Assembly (NCBI RefSeq): GCF_022605725.1
Contig: NC_065547.1
Location: 25,585,167 to 25,649,166 of the forward strand
Direction: 5' to 3'
Length of the DNA: 64,000 nucleotides
Source: Anthonomus grandis grandis
Lineage: Eukaryota > Arthropoda > Insecta > Coleoptera > Curculionidae
Part shown: positions 33,545 to 44,064 of the stretch, in pieces
Layout of the letters: each line of letters begins with the position of its first letter
Position numbering within the stretch: the first letter of the stretch is position 1
Made by a program: the position numbers and the translations under genes
The notes under the pieces: generated by a model
The model's database searches: none
What the model saw: only the letters and a program-made list of their open reading frames with translations
Told to the model about the DNA's origin: nothing

Positions 33545-35771
33545 TTGCGAGTGATTTTGCGATTGTCTTCGACAATTAGAATGCATCTCCCAGATGATCT
33601 TAAAAGTAAACTTAAAATTGTAGGGATAAAAATACTATTAAAAAGTTCTTCAATTTATATAATTTTAATGTATATACCACCACTGGGCTTGGTGCTGATA
33701 TATATCAATCAATTTTCGAATATTTGTCTTCATTAGTCTACCTGTACAATTCACGAATTATTTTTTTAGAGGATTTTAATTTGCCAGAATATAGCCTCTA
33801 TCTGAAGGGTTCTCTTCCAAGTACTAAACTAAGACATATATTAAATATGATGGATTTTTTTAGTTGGAATCAACTTAATTTAGTACAAAATCACCAAGGG
33901 CGGCTGCTGGATTTGGTTATGGCGTCTTCATCTGAAGTTTGTACAGCTGAGAGATGTAATGATTTTTTAATTAAAGAAGACCCTTTTTATCCCTTTTTAC
34001 TAATAAAATATAAAAATTTTGGAGATAAAATTCAAAATAATTTCAGAATTGAGAATGTTTTTTACAATTTTAAAAGAGCCGACCTACGTATTGTATACCA
34101 GGATTTATTTAACGTAAACTGGGACTTCTTAAGTAATATTTTAGATATTAATACAGCAGTTACACAATCTAATTACACTTCTACACATACCCTTTATATG
34201 AACAATAATACCAATAGTAAGGACGACACAATTAACATAACAGTATTTACCGAAAAAGAAGGATTATGTGCCTTAAAAACAATCAAACCTAAAAGTATTG
34301 TGGGACCAGATAAGATTCCAGCGTTTTTTATTTCTGATTGTGCACACGTACTTGCCAAGCCCCTAACAGTCCTTTTTAATTTGTCTTTAAAATCAGAAAC
34401 ATTTCCAGATTAATGGAAAGCTTAAAAAATTATTCCTGTACATAAAAAGAATGATAAAAATAAAATTGAAAACTATCGGCCTATAACTATTATCAATAAT
34501 TTTTCAAAGTGTTTTGAACGAACTCTGCATTCTATACTTTATCCACGCATGAAAAATATAATTGATATTCGCCAACATGGATTCATGAAGGGTAGATCAA
34601 CTACCACGAATTTAGTTACTAAAACCGAATTTATTGCCGACTCAATTAACTCAAATTCTCAAGTAGACGTGATATACACCGATTTTTCTAAGGCTTTTGA
34701 CCGACTTGACCATAGCATTCTCATAAAAATCTTGATCAATATTATAGCTTTTCCACACGGTTAAATAATTTTTTTGTTTCCTATTTAACAAAACGCATAC
34801 AGCATGTTGAGTGCTATGGTCATACCTCGGTTAAAATAATTCCCACATCTGGTGTACCTCAGGGCTCAATTTTGGGGCCACTATTGTTTTATTCATTTAT
34901 TAATAATATGTCCAAGCATATTAAAGTGGAAAGTCTATTGTTTACTGATGATAATAAAATATATTTTAAAATCAACAATATATCTGATTGCCTTGTACTT
35001 CAAAATGATTTTAGCCTCATAAACACCTGGTGTAAAAACAACAATCTTCCTCTTAATGTTGCCAAGTGCACTGTGATCTCATATACTTTGAAGAAAAATC
35101 CCATACACTACGAATACTCTATAGACAATGTACCTATTCCTAGATCAGAGGTGTTTAAGGGCTTGGACTTGGGGATTACATTCGATACCAGTCTATCTTT
35201 TGTTCCACATATTGCAGGTATAGTGAGCCGAAGCTATAAAATCTTGGGATTTATTATTTGAAGTACACAACATTTTAACAATATATTTACGTTAAAATCA
35301 TTATATTTTTCGCTCGTTAGAACCATTCTTGAATATGCTTCACAAGTTTGGTCTCCTTTTTATCAATGTCATATTCAAGATATCGAAAATGTCCAACGAA
35401 AATTTTTGAAATATCTCTGGTTTAAATGTGACAAAGTGTATCTGGAGATCGGTTTTCCACATCAAACTTTACTTGAAAGATTTTCCATACGACCGCTTAG
35501 TGTTCGACGTAAATCAGCTAATCTGCAGTTTTTATATAAATTGGTAAACCACTTGATCGACTCACCAGACATGTTGGGAATGTTAAACTTTCACCTTCCA
35601 ATGGTCCAAACAAGAAATCCTCCTACCTTTTACTCAACAAGAGCCAGAACTAATATTTCTAAATTTTCTCCCTTGCGCAGAGCTGGGGATATATATAATG
35701 CTGTGCAGAGCCAGTGTGACATATTTAGCTGCAGCATTAGAAATATTAAAAATGTAAACTTTGTAGTTTAA
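33545..35771 (+). pseudogene. LINE endonuclease-reverse transcriptase, lightly damaged
   Basis: Endonuclease: SIYIILMYIPP (33545-33736), then FLEDFNLPEY (33724 on; the usual GDFNLP catalytic loop with Gly changed) and GRLLDLVMAS. Linker: ALKTIKPKSIVGPDKIPAFF. Two TAA stops follow at 34411-34413 and 34423-34425. RT: NYRPITIINNFSKCFERTL, DIRQHGFMKGRSTTTNLV, motif A VIYTDFSKAFDRLDHSIL. A frameshift near 34740 precedes SGVPQGSILGPLLFYSFI (motif B, 34850-34905) and LLFTDDNKIY (motif C, FTDD, Asp pair intact). A TGA stands in for the expected Arg codon at about 35261. The rest (VWSPFYQCHIQDIENVQRKF, LSVRRKSANLQFLYKLVNHL) reaches the natural stop. Confidence 0.88.
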
Positions 35772-35915
35772 GTTCATTAAATTGTTATCTTTATTCATTG
35801 TACGTTAGTTTTGTATTTGGATAGTTAATTTTAAGTTGTAATTATGATATGTTTCCCACTAAATAATTGGATTTTGTAATCTGTTTATGTGGTGTAAATA
35901 AATAAATAAATAAGC
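33545..35915 (+). mobile_element. Jockey/CR1-type LINE, best preserved in the window
   Basis: Runs from within the endonuclease domain through the complete RT to a C-terminal stop at 35771. A 3' UTR of about 140 bp follows and ends in an AAAT microsatellite (near 35897-35914). The 5' part (ORF1 and first half of the endonuclease) is missing. Only a handful of lesions separate the reading frames. Confidence 0.85.
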
Positions 35916-35919
35916 TTCC

Positions 35920-36780
35920 TGATTCTAAAATTGTATTGGTATCTCAGTTCTACGGATGGTAAAGTTTGGAGGTTCTTAGTACTATATACTGAGACTTTCT
36001 TTGCATGAGTTCAACATAAACAGAATTGCCATGTGAGCCTTTATAGAGATCACATGACATCATAGCTTATCAGAGCTTATCTCTCCAGTATATTTTCTGA
36101 TTAAGCCTAAAGGTCCAATTTCCCAGATATGATGTTTCAATAGATTTATAATGTAAGTCTCTTAGGTTATATTTTAATTAAAGTAAATCTATACACAGTA
36201 CAGTGTAGATATTTGGATTTTGCTTCAGTTGTTTTTAATTTAAAGTGTATATTTCATAAGAAGCTTCGCCTATTAAGCAGCTAACATACTTTAGAACTAT
36301 CATGATATTTTTAAGTCTCAATCTCATCTAAGTTGAAAGGATTATAGCTCTTATAAACTACGATGTTACTCGCAAAAATGATAAAACTATTCTGCTGAAC
36401 ACACATAAATAAGAAATAAAACACTCTCAAACATACGTTCTTTACAATGAGTACGTTGGTTACAATTTACATCAACAAAGGAAAGAAGAGCCCTTTTTCA
36501 GCTGTACTTTAACCATCATATGGGTTGACATCCATAATGACCTCTAACGATTTCAAATTATTGGAATTTCTAGTTTAAGACATAGGTAAAATAAACTTAC
36601 TGACATGAGAAGTATTACATGCAGAAGGAATAATTTCTTTAATTGAATTTTATGGCAATTTTGAGGTGGAAAAATGATTTGATATATATAAAAATAAAAA
36701 TGATATTATATATATATATTGCCTTGAGCAAAGAGAAGGGTGATAAGGTGCCATATGGATCGATAACAGCCCCAAACTAT
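35920..36780. other. AT-rich stretch without recognisable gene
   Basis: No coding motif; a TA-rich run near 36700-36720. Confidence 0.5.
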
Positions 36781-37160
36781 TACTTTAACAGTCCTGTGTT
36801 AGTAGAAAAAGTTCAAAGGTTCGAGTGCATAGTAACAGGGTTATCTTCTTCTCCAAACCATTGGTTAGCTACCAGACGCGCAGTAGCAAAATAGTCTCAT
36901 AGGGATAGTTGTCTGAAGCGCCTATCTTCACGCTCTATTGTTCGCATCGGTTGACTAGTTGGCCTTCGTCATGTTCCTCTACCTTCTTCTATCAAAACGC
37001 GACACACACGCATTACCGTCATTGCAGTATAATTAACATGACAACCAATTTCTCGATAGAACAAACCAATATCTTGATAGGCAATAATTCTACCTCCATC
37101 AAAATCGTTAGCATGACGATAATTGTGACGTCTTTGAACTCTAGGAATTGTGTTATGCTT
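36690..37160 (-). pseudogene. Tc1-type transposase N-terminal fragment
   Basis: Minus strand from about 37150: RVQRRHNYRHANDFDGGRII, AYQDIGLFYREIGCHV, YTAMTVMRVCRVLIEEG, then DRRFRQLSLRDYFATARLVA (one stop in between). This is the double helix-turn-helix DNA-binding region of insect Tc1 elements (FERGRI.GYRD.GLSYREIG..V). The catalytic domain is absent or reduced to a possible VKVIVWGCYRS scrap near 36760, so a deletion has removed most of it. The plus-strand frames at 36643-36894 and 36909-37190 are antisense to this. No inverted repeats are seen. Confidence 0.75.
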
Positions 37161-37189
37161 AAGACCAGTAAGCGGATGAGCAACAACTA

Positions 37190-39195
37190 AAAATATTTGT
37201 ACTAATCAGCTCTCAGAAAATACTTTCTTTTCAAAAACTTAAACAAAAACAAAGATAAAACGTGATGATAAAGTGGTGTTGTTTCCAATGCAAGACTTAA
37301 AAATAATCACTATGTTGCTGAAATATCAAGTTATTAACGCCCTCAAAGTTGAACATTAAATAAACCTCAAAGCTTAAACTTACACCTTGTACTATCTTAG
37401 GTCTATTGTGACCCAATACATGTATTAAATAAACTGGACCTATCGATCATTAGCCACATACCGATAGTCTTTCTGAGAGGAGTTGAAGATTTGCTGGACC
37501 TGACAGAACAAAATTATCTGCATTGGTTGCAACAGGTGAAATATGTCGGAATTAACTTTAACCATATTCTCAAGCTGGAACCAATGATCAAACCATGAAA
37601 GCCAAAGAAAACTACACTTTATCCCCACTCCTTAATATCTTATGCAAACTATCCCGGAAAAAAAAGTTTGCGATCTATCAGAAATTCTTTTGCCCAATTT
37701 TAACCACCATTTGGGATAACATTGATAGTCACCAAAAAATATATATAAAAATAAAACATCTAAAACATAAAAAGCATTAATACCAAGGTTTTGTGGCTTG
37801 TCAAGGACTACGAAACTCCTAAACTTTCGTAGTCCTTGTCAAGGACTACGAAATGGAAATAAATTGCTCAGAAGAGAAAAGTGAACTGCTGATAGATTTT
37901 ATAGTGAATAAGTTAAATTATAAGAGAACAATACAATGCATAGCCTTAAAATGACGTACCTGAATATACTTAGGAGACTTGCTTGCTATGGCTGGCCAGC
38001 CTCTTTGGTTGCTAAAATATTTAGGAAAAAGATACACTTTATATGTTTATATTTTTTATATGTTTATAATTAGTAGTGGTAATTAGGAATAATAATCTCC
38101 GTACAAGGCAACTATATAGTTCGGGTGACAGTGTGAGAATCACTTTTTTTGTCGAAAAATTTATGAACCACAATAACAAAATTTTAAGGCATAATACACG
38201 ATACGATTTTTAATAGATTTATCCTAAGAGCAAATTATATCATATTATGAACAATAATAAAAAAAAGTTATAATAAAAAATAAAATTAAAAGAAAAATCT
38301 TTAAAACTACTTGTATAATAGAATAAAGTTTTAATAAATTTGTTTTAATGTAGTTTTTCATTTCAATGTCTTAGTCGTATAAGCATTTAGACATACGTCT
38401 TAAAATATGATTTTTTAATATCTTCTGGATATAAAAGCTCATACATTTTACGAGCTATAAAAGTCAAAAGTGCATTTAGGAGGTCGTAATATTAATTTCA
38501 TAGCATTCGCCTTAAAATAATATACACGAAAATTATATTGAAGCGCCTTAGCTGTTTAGAGGAAAAATAAGCAACTTTTATTATATCGAAACATGAAAAT
38601 TGCATTCCTGCAGCGTGTATGTTTTACATGCCAGTAAATTATTCAGGTAGTTCCTAGAAAATTGAATTTTATCATTTTCTCGCCTTTCATAAATAAAGTT
38701 TTCCAGGGACAGGATGAACATAGCTTTTGATTAAATTTAATAACTGAATTTTAAAAATTTCAATACGCCTTCTTGATGAGATATGCCTGCAAGGCAACTA
38801 TTTATTTGACAAAGAGATTTTCTGACGTAAATGATTGATGTACGAGTAATGAGCCACTTTACTTTAGCTTCAATGGTGTAAATGATGTTTCATAGTCAAT
38901 CATATTTAAGTAATGGAAAGTTGGACATAGTGGTTCATAATTGATGATAAATTAGAGATACATGGTGGTTTGAGCATTTGTGGCGCTTGAATTTTGTAGG
39001 TTTAAAATATATTTATACACAAGTATGATAATAGAGAGTCAAATTTATATTCCGTGTTTTAACTAAAATTCACTAAAGGAACATGCTACTGCCTCTGGAA
39101 ACATGCAACTTTTAATTGCATTGCATTTTTTAATGTAAATAAAATTTTCTAGAATTTAAATAGCCCCATAGGCATAGAAAGAACGAATAAATGAA
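37190..39195. other. AT-rich stretch; no gene, one unusual hairpin cluster
   Basis: No coding motif. The only structure is the three-copy inverted/direct repeat at 37802-37853, listed separately. Confidence 0.5.
37802..37853. repeat. Three-arm hairpin repeat (A, A', A)
   Basis: CAAGGACTACGAAA at 37802-37815, its exact complement TTTCGTAGTCCTTG at 37825-37838, and the first arm again at 37840-37853. The middle arm can pair with either neighbour (loops of 9 and 1 bases). Confidence 0.92.
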
Positions 39196-39199
39196 TAAA

Positions 39200-39289
<90 letters not shown>
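39200..39289. repeat. (TAA)n microsatellite, about 30 units
   Basis: An uninterrupted TAA/AAT run of about 90 bp, immediately upstream of the R4/Dong fragment. The poly-Ile open frame across it is an artefact. Confidence 0.98.
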
Positions 39290-40318
39290 TAGAGGAGATT
39301 GAGAGGAAGACCAGAACAACCCTTACGACGTTTCGAGCACACCACCCTCAGTCAGCCATCGAAAAACTTACTCTTCCCAGATCCAAGTGTGGCAAAGGAC
39401 TAACTGATATTTCTTTTCCCTTCAAAAAACAAGTAGCAGATCTTCAGAAATACTTCCTCACTATGAGGGAAACCTTCATAGAGCAGTGGTGCTAGCGGAT
39501 AACGGATACACATCCTTAAATCTCCGTGCGGGTATAGCAGAACACATTAATGTAACATGATCAGAGCACACAGTCATTAAAGTTTATACATGAAAGCAGA
39601 AGGCAATACAGGGAAATCATCCTCACGAACTTAATGCTGAACATATCGATTATGAAACGTCGAACTACTGGTTGACTCGTTGAGATCTATTTCCTGAAAC
39701 TGAGAGCTTTATGATGGCTATTAAGTACATTAAGTACATTACTAAAGATGAGAAAATAATCGATGATCGATGTAGAAAATGCCTGCGCGTACCAGAGACA
39801 ATTCAACATATAACATCAGGATGCACATCTCTGCTGATTATGTGCACCGACATAACTGTGTGGCAAAAATTATTCATCAAGAACTGGCAAAACTTTATCA
39901 TTTAATTGGCGAAACTTGCCCCTGTTACTAGTACAAACCAGAAACTGTACTTGAAAATGACGACTTTCGCCTCTACTGGGACAGAACTATTTTGACCGAT
40001 AGGACGCTGACTTCAAACAGATCAGATATAATTTTAAGAATCAAAGCCCAAAAGAAAACCTTTCTAATTGACATAGCAGTGCCAAGTACCAATAATGTCC
40101 TAGAAACGACATACACTAAACTTGCTAAATACGCAGATCTAGCTCACAAGATATTACAACAATTGAAGCAAGATAATGTATATATACTCCCTCTGGTTAT
40201 TTCATCCACTAGAATTGTCGCTTTAACACTGTTCAAAAACCTTAATGCATTGGGTCTTTCCTCCTGGACGATTGTCACTATACAGAAAACTATTATACTG
40301 AATACATGCAACATTGTA

Positions 40319-40345
<27 letters not shown>
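39290..40345 (+). pseudogene. R4/Dong-type LINE: C-terminal part with restriction-like endonuclease
   Basis: The post-RT segment reads KTRTTLTTFRAHHPQSAIEK, then LTLPRSKCGKGLTDISF and QVADLQKYFLTMRETF. Then come ADNGYTSLNLRAGIAEHI and HPHELNAEHID. The Cys/His motif CRKCLRVPETIQHITSGC (CCHC, 39775-39830) precedes the endonuclease core: YWDRTILTDRTLTSNRSD, with IILRIKAQ..FLIDIAVPS (40000-40090), the PD..(D)-type acidic residues, although the usual PD reads SD. This is the single-ORF R2/R4-like architecture in which the nuclease lies after the RT, unlike the N-terminal AP endonuclease of the other LINEs here. Frameshifts and stops break it. It is 5'-truncated at the (TAA)n and ends in another (TAA)n. 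Confidence 0.85.
40317..40345. repeat. (TAA)n tail of the R4/Dong fragment
   Basis: About nine TAA units directly after the last coding residues. This is consistent with a 3' tail priming on, or inserting into, TAA repeats, known for Dong elements. Confidence 0.9.
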
Positions 40346-40349
<4 letters not shown>

Positions 40350-41290
40350 AAACCTAATTTCCTCTCACAGGGATCGACTCCCGTTTTATTTAGAGACTAT
40401 CTTAACAAAGAAGATTCTGCGAAATACCGTCCAATTACGTGCTTGCTAATCTTATACAAAGTGCTTATTTCCTGTATTGCTCAGAAGATATATAAACACT
40501 GCAAACACCATAATATAATTTCACATGAACAGAAAGGGTGTATAAAAAATGCCATGGGATGTAAGGAGCAACTATTCATTAACCCCGTAATAAAAAGCCA
40601 GGCATACGAAAAAAGAAAAATCTTTTCGTGGCTATTATTATTATTTATTACAAAAAGGCCTTTGAATAAGTATCTCATGACTGGCTGATACAAGTTTTAA
40701 AAATTTACAAAATCCTCATATGATCAACCTTTTAGAACGTGCCATGTCGACGTGAAGTACTATTGCAGCATTATTAAGAAAGGCATATTTCAAGGAGATG
40801 CATTGAAGCCACTATCTCTATGGCTGGTAATGAACTCTTTGTTAACAAGATTCTCAAGATCTCTTTAAATTATGAGTTTTTGCACAAGAATAATAACACC
40901 GGGGCAGTTAAAATTAACCACATTCTCTATATGGAAGATTTTAAATAGGTGGCAGCCATCAACTTGAGCAATTGCGAGGAACTGTAGATAGACTGATAAG
41001 GATGCGTTTTGGGATGGACGAGTTGAATATTGAACATCCAAAAAGGAAAAGAATATTAGAATAACTTTCAGATAGAAAATGTAAACACGATTAAATCGAT
41101 ACAATCAGAAGAGACCTACAGGTATTTTAGAATAAGGCAAGTACAAAGAATAGATCAACGGATAATGAAAAAAGAATTATTCAAATTTGAGAAAGGGCTA
41201 AAACAACTTTTAAAGACTGAACTCAATAGCAAAAACATTTTTAAGCTTATTAACGCCTGCTCAGAATTGGAATTATTACTAATTATGTAG
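40350..41290 (+). pseudogene. R4/Dong-type LINE: reverse transcriptase part of a second copy
   Basis: DSAKYRPITCLLILYKVLIS, then YKHCKHHNIISHEQKGCIKN and AMGCKEQLF are the RT start of R4/Dong elements. Motif A is altered: IYYKKAFE where IDYKKAFD is expected, so the catalytic Asp is lost, apparently along with a local TTA expansion. Motif C reads LYMEDFK (YMDD expected). NFQIENVNTIKSIQSEETYR and KKELFKFEKGLKQLLKTELN continue to about 41250. The C-terminal part is absent here but present just upstream from another copy, so this piece is 3'-truncated or rearranged. It is inactive. Confidence 0.82.
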
Positions 41291-41479
41291 CTATAATAAG
41301 TCAGTTTGCTCAATATTCTTGGATAAGCATAAAATACTCGCTGGTTGATAATGGCAAGACTCAGTTAGATGACTAACCCTAGGTATAGGAATCACGTCAT
41401 CCAATTTGCAAGAGTTCAAGTAATTGTAGGATTTTAGAGGAGAAGTTTTGACGTATTAACAATTAGTGTGATGACAATG

Positions 41480-42170
41480 AAATGAGTTAAGTTTGGAATA
41501 ATAAAAGATGACATATTAGAGTCAATACCATCACTACCAGGTTGACACATCTTTCTTTTAGAATGTTCTTAATGTTGTCGTCAGTTACTTGTGTAGTATA
41601 ACTAAATAAATTAGGGTGTTCCTAAATACATTAGGATGTTTTTATTGGAATATTAATTGTTAATTAATTCCATAGATAAATCTGCTATATTTTAAATATT
41701 TTTAATAAACAAAATTATTGAAATTATTCCAAAGTTCATCACTGTGGTACTTTTTTGTTTACTATCATTCAATTTATTCAAATGTCAGACGCGTCGTGTA
41801 TCCATTCAAAATGTATGCTGTTAAGATATGCTTTTTTTAACTTATCGCCTATCTTACTAATTTCTTAAATCCCGGTATTCCTTTAAAGTATATTTGGTTT
41901 TTAATTCCAGTTCAGTTACCACCAAGCTGTGATCTGATATATGATATATCAGACATATCTAAAACGTGTGTATTTAAATAGGTAATAGGGTCAGATATAA
42001 TGATCACATCAATTAAATTAGTGGATGTATGTGTGATCCTGTTAAGTTGCTTTATTAGTTGACAAAGGTTATATATTTTTATAGATTTATAAAAATAATA
42101 GATCCTACATTATTAGTTAATAATACATTGATGCTAAGGTCACCACCAAAAAATACATAATTAAGCTAAG
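41480..42170 (-). pseudogene. LINE endonuclease and linker fragment
   Basis: Minus strand from about 42160: FFGGDLSINVLLTNN (GDFNIN-type catalytic loop), LCQLIKQLNRITHTSTNLID, VIIISDPITYLNTHVLDMSD, then ISDHSLVVTELELK after a local ATATATC duplication that shifts the frame. SDHS is the C-terminal catalytic motif of AP-type LINE endonucleases. The pre-RT linker (DDNIKNILKE..C...VDGI-like text) continues to about 41480. No RT follows. The endonuclease would nick chromosomal DNA for target-primed reverse transcription. Here it is a dead fragment. Confidence 0.7.
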
Positions 42171-42885
42171 GTAAAAAAAATTGATATTGAGTTTTCATAT
42201 ACATACTCGAATTGGTGTCTAGAAGGCAATGAAGAAATCTGAGTTAAGACGTTTTTACTTTTATTTTCACACTTATTAAATCAAATAAAAATGGTATAAA
42301 ACAAAATTTGTACGTCCAAAAAGTCTAAAAATACGAAAATCACAGAATTTTGATATGAAAATAGGAAAGTAGGTGTTAATCAGATTTACAAGGAATACAG
42401 AGCTGAAATGTACTCAGGATACAACAGGAAGGTAATAAAAATATTTATATATTGTAATGCAGTAAAAGGCTCCAGCTGGAACCCCTGAACACTTAAGAAT
42501 ATAAAGTCACTTTTGCTAGATTAGTATGGTGAAAAATAATTGAGAAGAAAAACTCAATTAAAGTTCTCGATTATTTACAGATTATTACTTTGAAGGCAGT
42601 CTTTAGACTCAAAAGACATACACCCACAGCTACAATGCTAGATGTTGAGGAACTAGATCCTTATAACTAGATAATGAGAACCTTGATCTCGGGGAGGGTG
42701 CTGCCATAACAGCATATACACTTATTTACAGTTATGAAGGATAAGAAAGGGGATTAGGGATGCAATCATCTGAAGAGGATTACTTAAAAAAAAGTACTTT
42801 AAAAGAAAAATATGAAATAAAGGAACTAGAAAAATTATAGAGCTCTTTGATATAGAGATCTACAGTATATTTCACATATTCCATC
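42170..42885. other. AT-rich stretch, no clear gene
   Basis: May include degenerate N-terminal endonuclease text of the minus-strand LINE up to about 42300. Nothing else recognised. Confidence 0.4.
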
Positions 42886-42889
42886 CTGA

Positions 42890-43460
42890 TCAATCCAAAA
42901 GATCCATATGGATCAAAAATGGATTGAGCAGATGTTAAAAAATGTGTAAGCCTAAACAAAGTCGGGATATGGTCTATTGCTTAAGGAAACATAACAGTGT
43001 TTCATGCTGAAATGACTGCCATTAAAGCTTGTGAAAGTTATATGATACAAAAAAGTATGTCTGGTGGGCAAGGCCATACGAATCTACACTGAGAGTCAGG
43101 AATTAGTGCCAACCTGAAAATCTTCATTAACACATTAGCTAGTATAAACATATGAATAAGCTAGCGCTAAGCAATCTGATCATCATGACTTGGATAGTAG
43201 TTTATATTAATTATAAAAAGCCGATGAACTTACTAAGTACACAGCAGAAACAATTGCTAAAACTAGATTGGTCTTACACATCAAGAAATTTGCAAGTTTA
43301 TAGAAAACAATGGACAGTCTGTGAAATTTTACAGGATTATAGATGCTCTGAGGAGAAACTAGATAGGCCTATTAAAAATTAGAACAAGGAACGAATATTT
43401 AACAAATACAACGCTCACTTACAACAAAGTCCTTTAGCTAGACTTAGCAAATTGAAATTT
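42890..43460 (+). pseudogene. Possible LINE RNase H remnant
   Basis: DGSK-like text near 42920 is followed by KVGIWSIA, ITVFHAEMTAIKACESYM (AE..AI helix of RNase H) and STLRV/TESQE-like text where YSDSQ is expected. The 76-codon frame at 43152-43382 would be the poorly conserved downstream part. The order suits an RNase H domain from an I/R1-type LINE, but the second Asp motif is weak and frames change often. Confidence 0.45.
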
Positions 43461-43845
43461 ACATATAAACAATGTGTGCAGGTAGATCTTTACTTTTTTT
43501 AATTGATTAAAGAATTACTTAGACACTGCTTACGATGACGCATCATCAAACCTAATAAAATTATTAAAATAACATTTTATTGAAAAGCTTCATTTGAAGA
43601 TCAATAGCTTCGGATGTACCAATATTTGTGGATATATTTTCGTTGCATCTATTCTTACATGTTTTAACGTTTTCTGATTACCTCAGATAAAGGACATTTC
43701 ATGAAACACTCAAGTTCTCTTATTTTTTTCGAAATTTCCTCTTTTAAAAAATCATCAATTTCTTCTCTACTGACTAACATTTGTGTATCGAAAAGTGATG
43801 ACAGCATGCCAGCTTTTGTCTAGCTGCTTGTAGAAAATATGATAA
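43460..43845. other. No clear gene
   Basis: The minus strand has a short Glu/Lys-rich stretch (SREEIDDFLKEEISKKIREL near 43690-43790) that could be part of a LINE ORF1 coiled coil. It is too short and isolated to call. Confidence 0.35.
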
Positions 43846-43849
43846 AAGA

Positions 43850-44060
43850 CTTTTCTGAGGCATTTAACAGATTTAATGATGACTTTGTCAAACTTAAGAA
43901 ATTAGGCATATCAATTCTTAACTCTCCAAATATCTTTCTTTGCTATTGGCTGACATGAAACTTACGAACATGTTTCTTAAAATAATTACCCCAAATGGTT
44001 CTTTTATAGTTTAGGGAAATATTGATAAGCTAATTCAATAATGTCACTCCAATCCTATTT
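43850..44060 (+). pseudogene. Possible LINE RT scrap around motif A
   Basis: DFSEAFNRFNDDFVKL, KLGISILNSPNIFLCYWLT and MFLKIITPNGSFIV resemble motif A (DFSKAFDRVNHD..L..L) and the following YL..R.Q.V...G stretch. The copy is heavily eroded and lacks flanking RT motifs. Confidence 0.45.
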
Positions 44061-44064
44061 TATA

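Noticed and set aside
39130..39345. Minus-strand open frame with a long poly-isoleucine run
   Set aside because: It is the translation of the (TAA)n microsatellite, not a gene.
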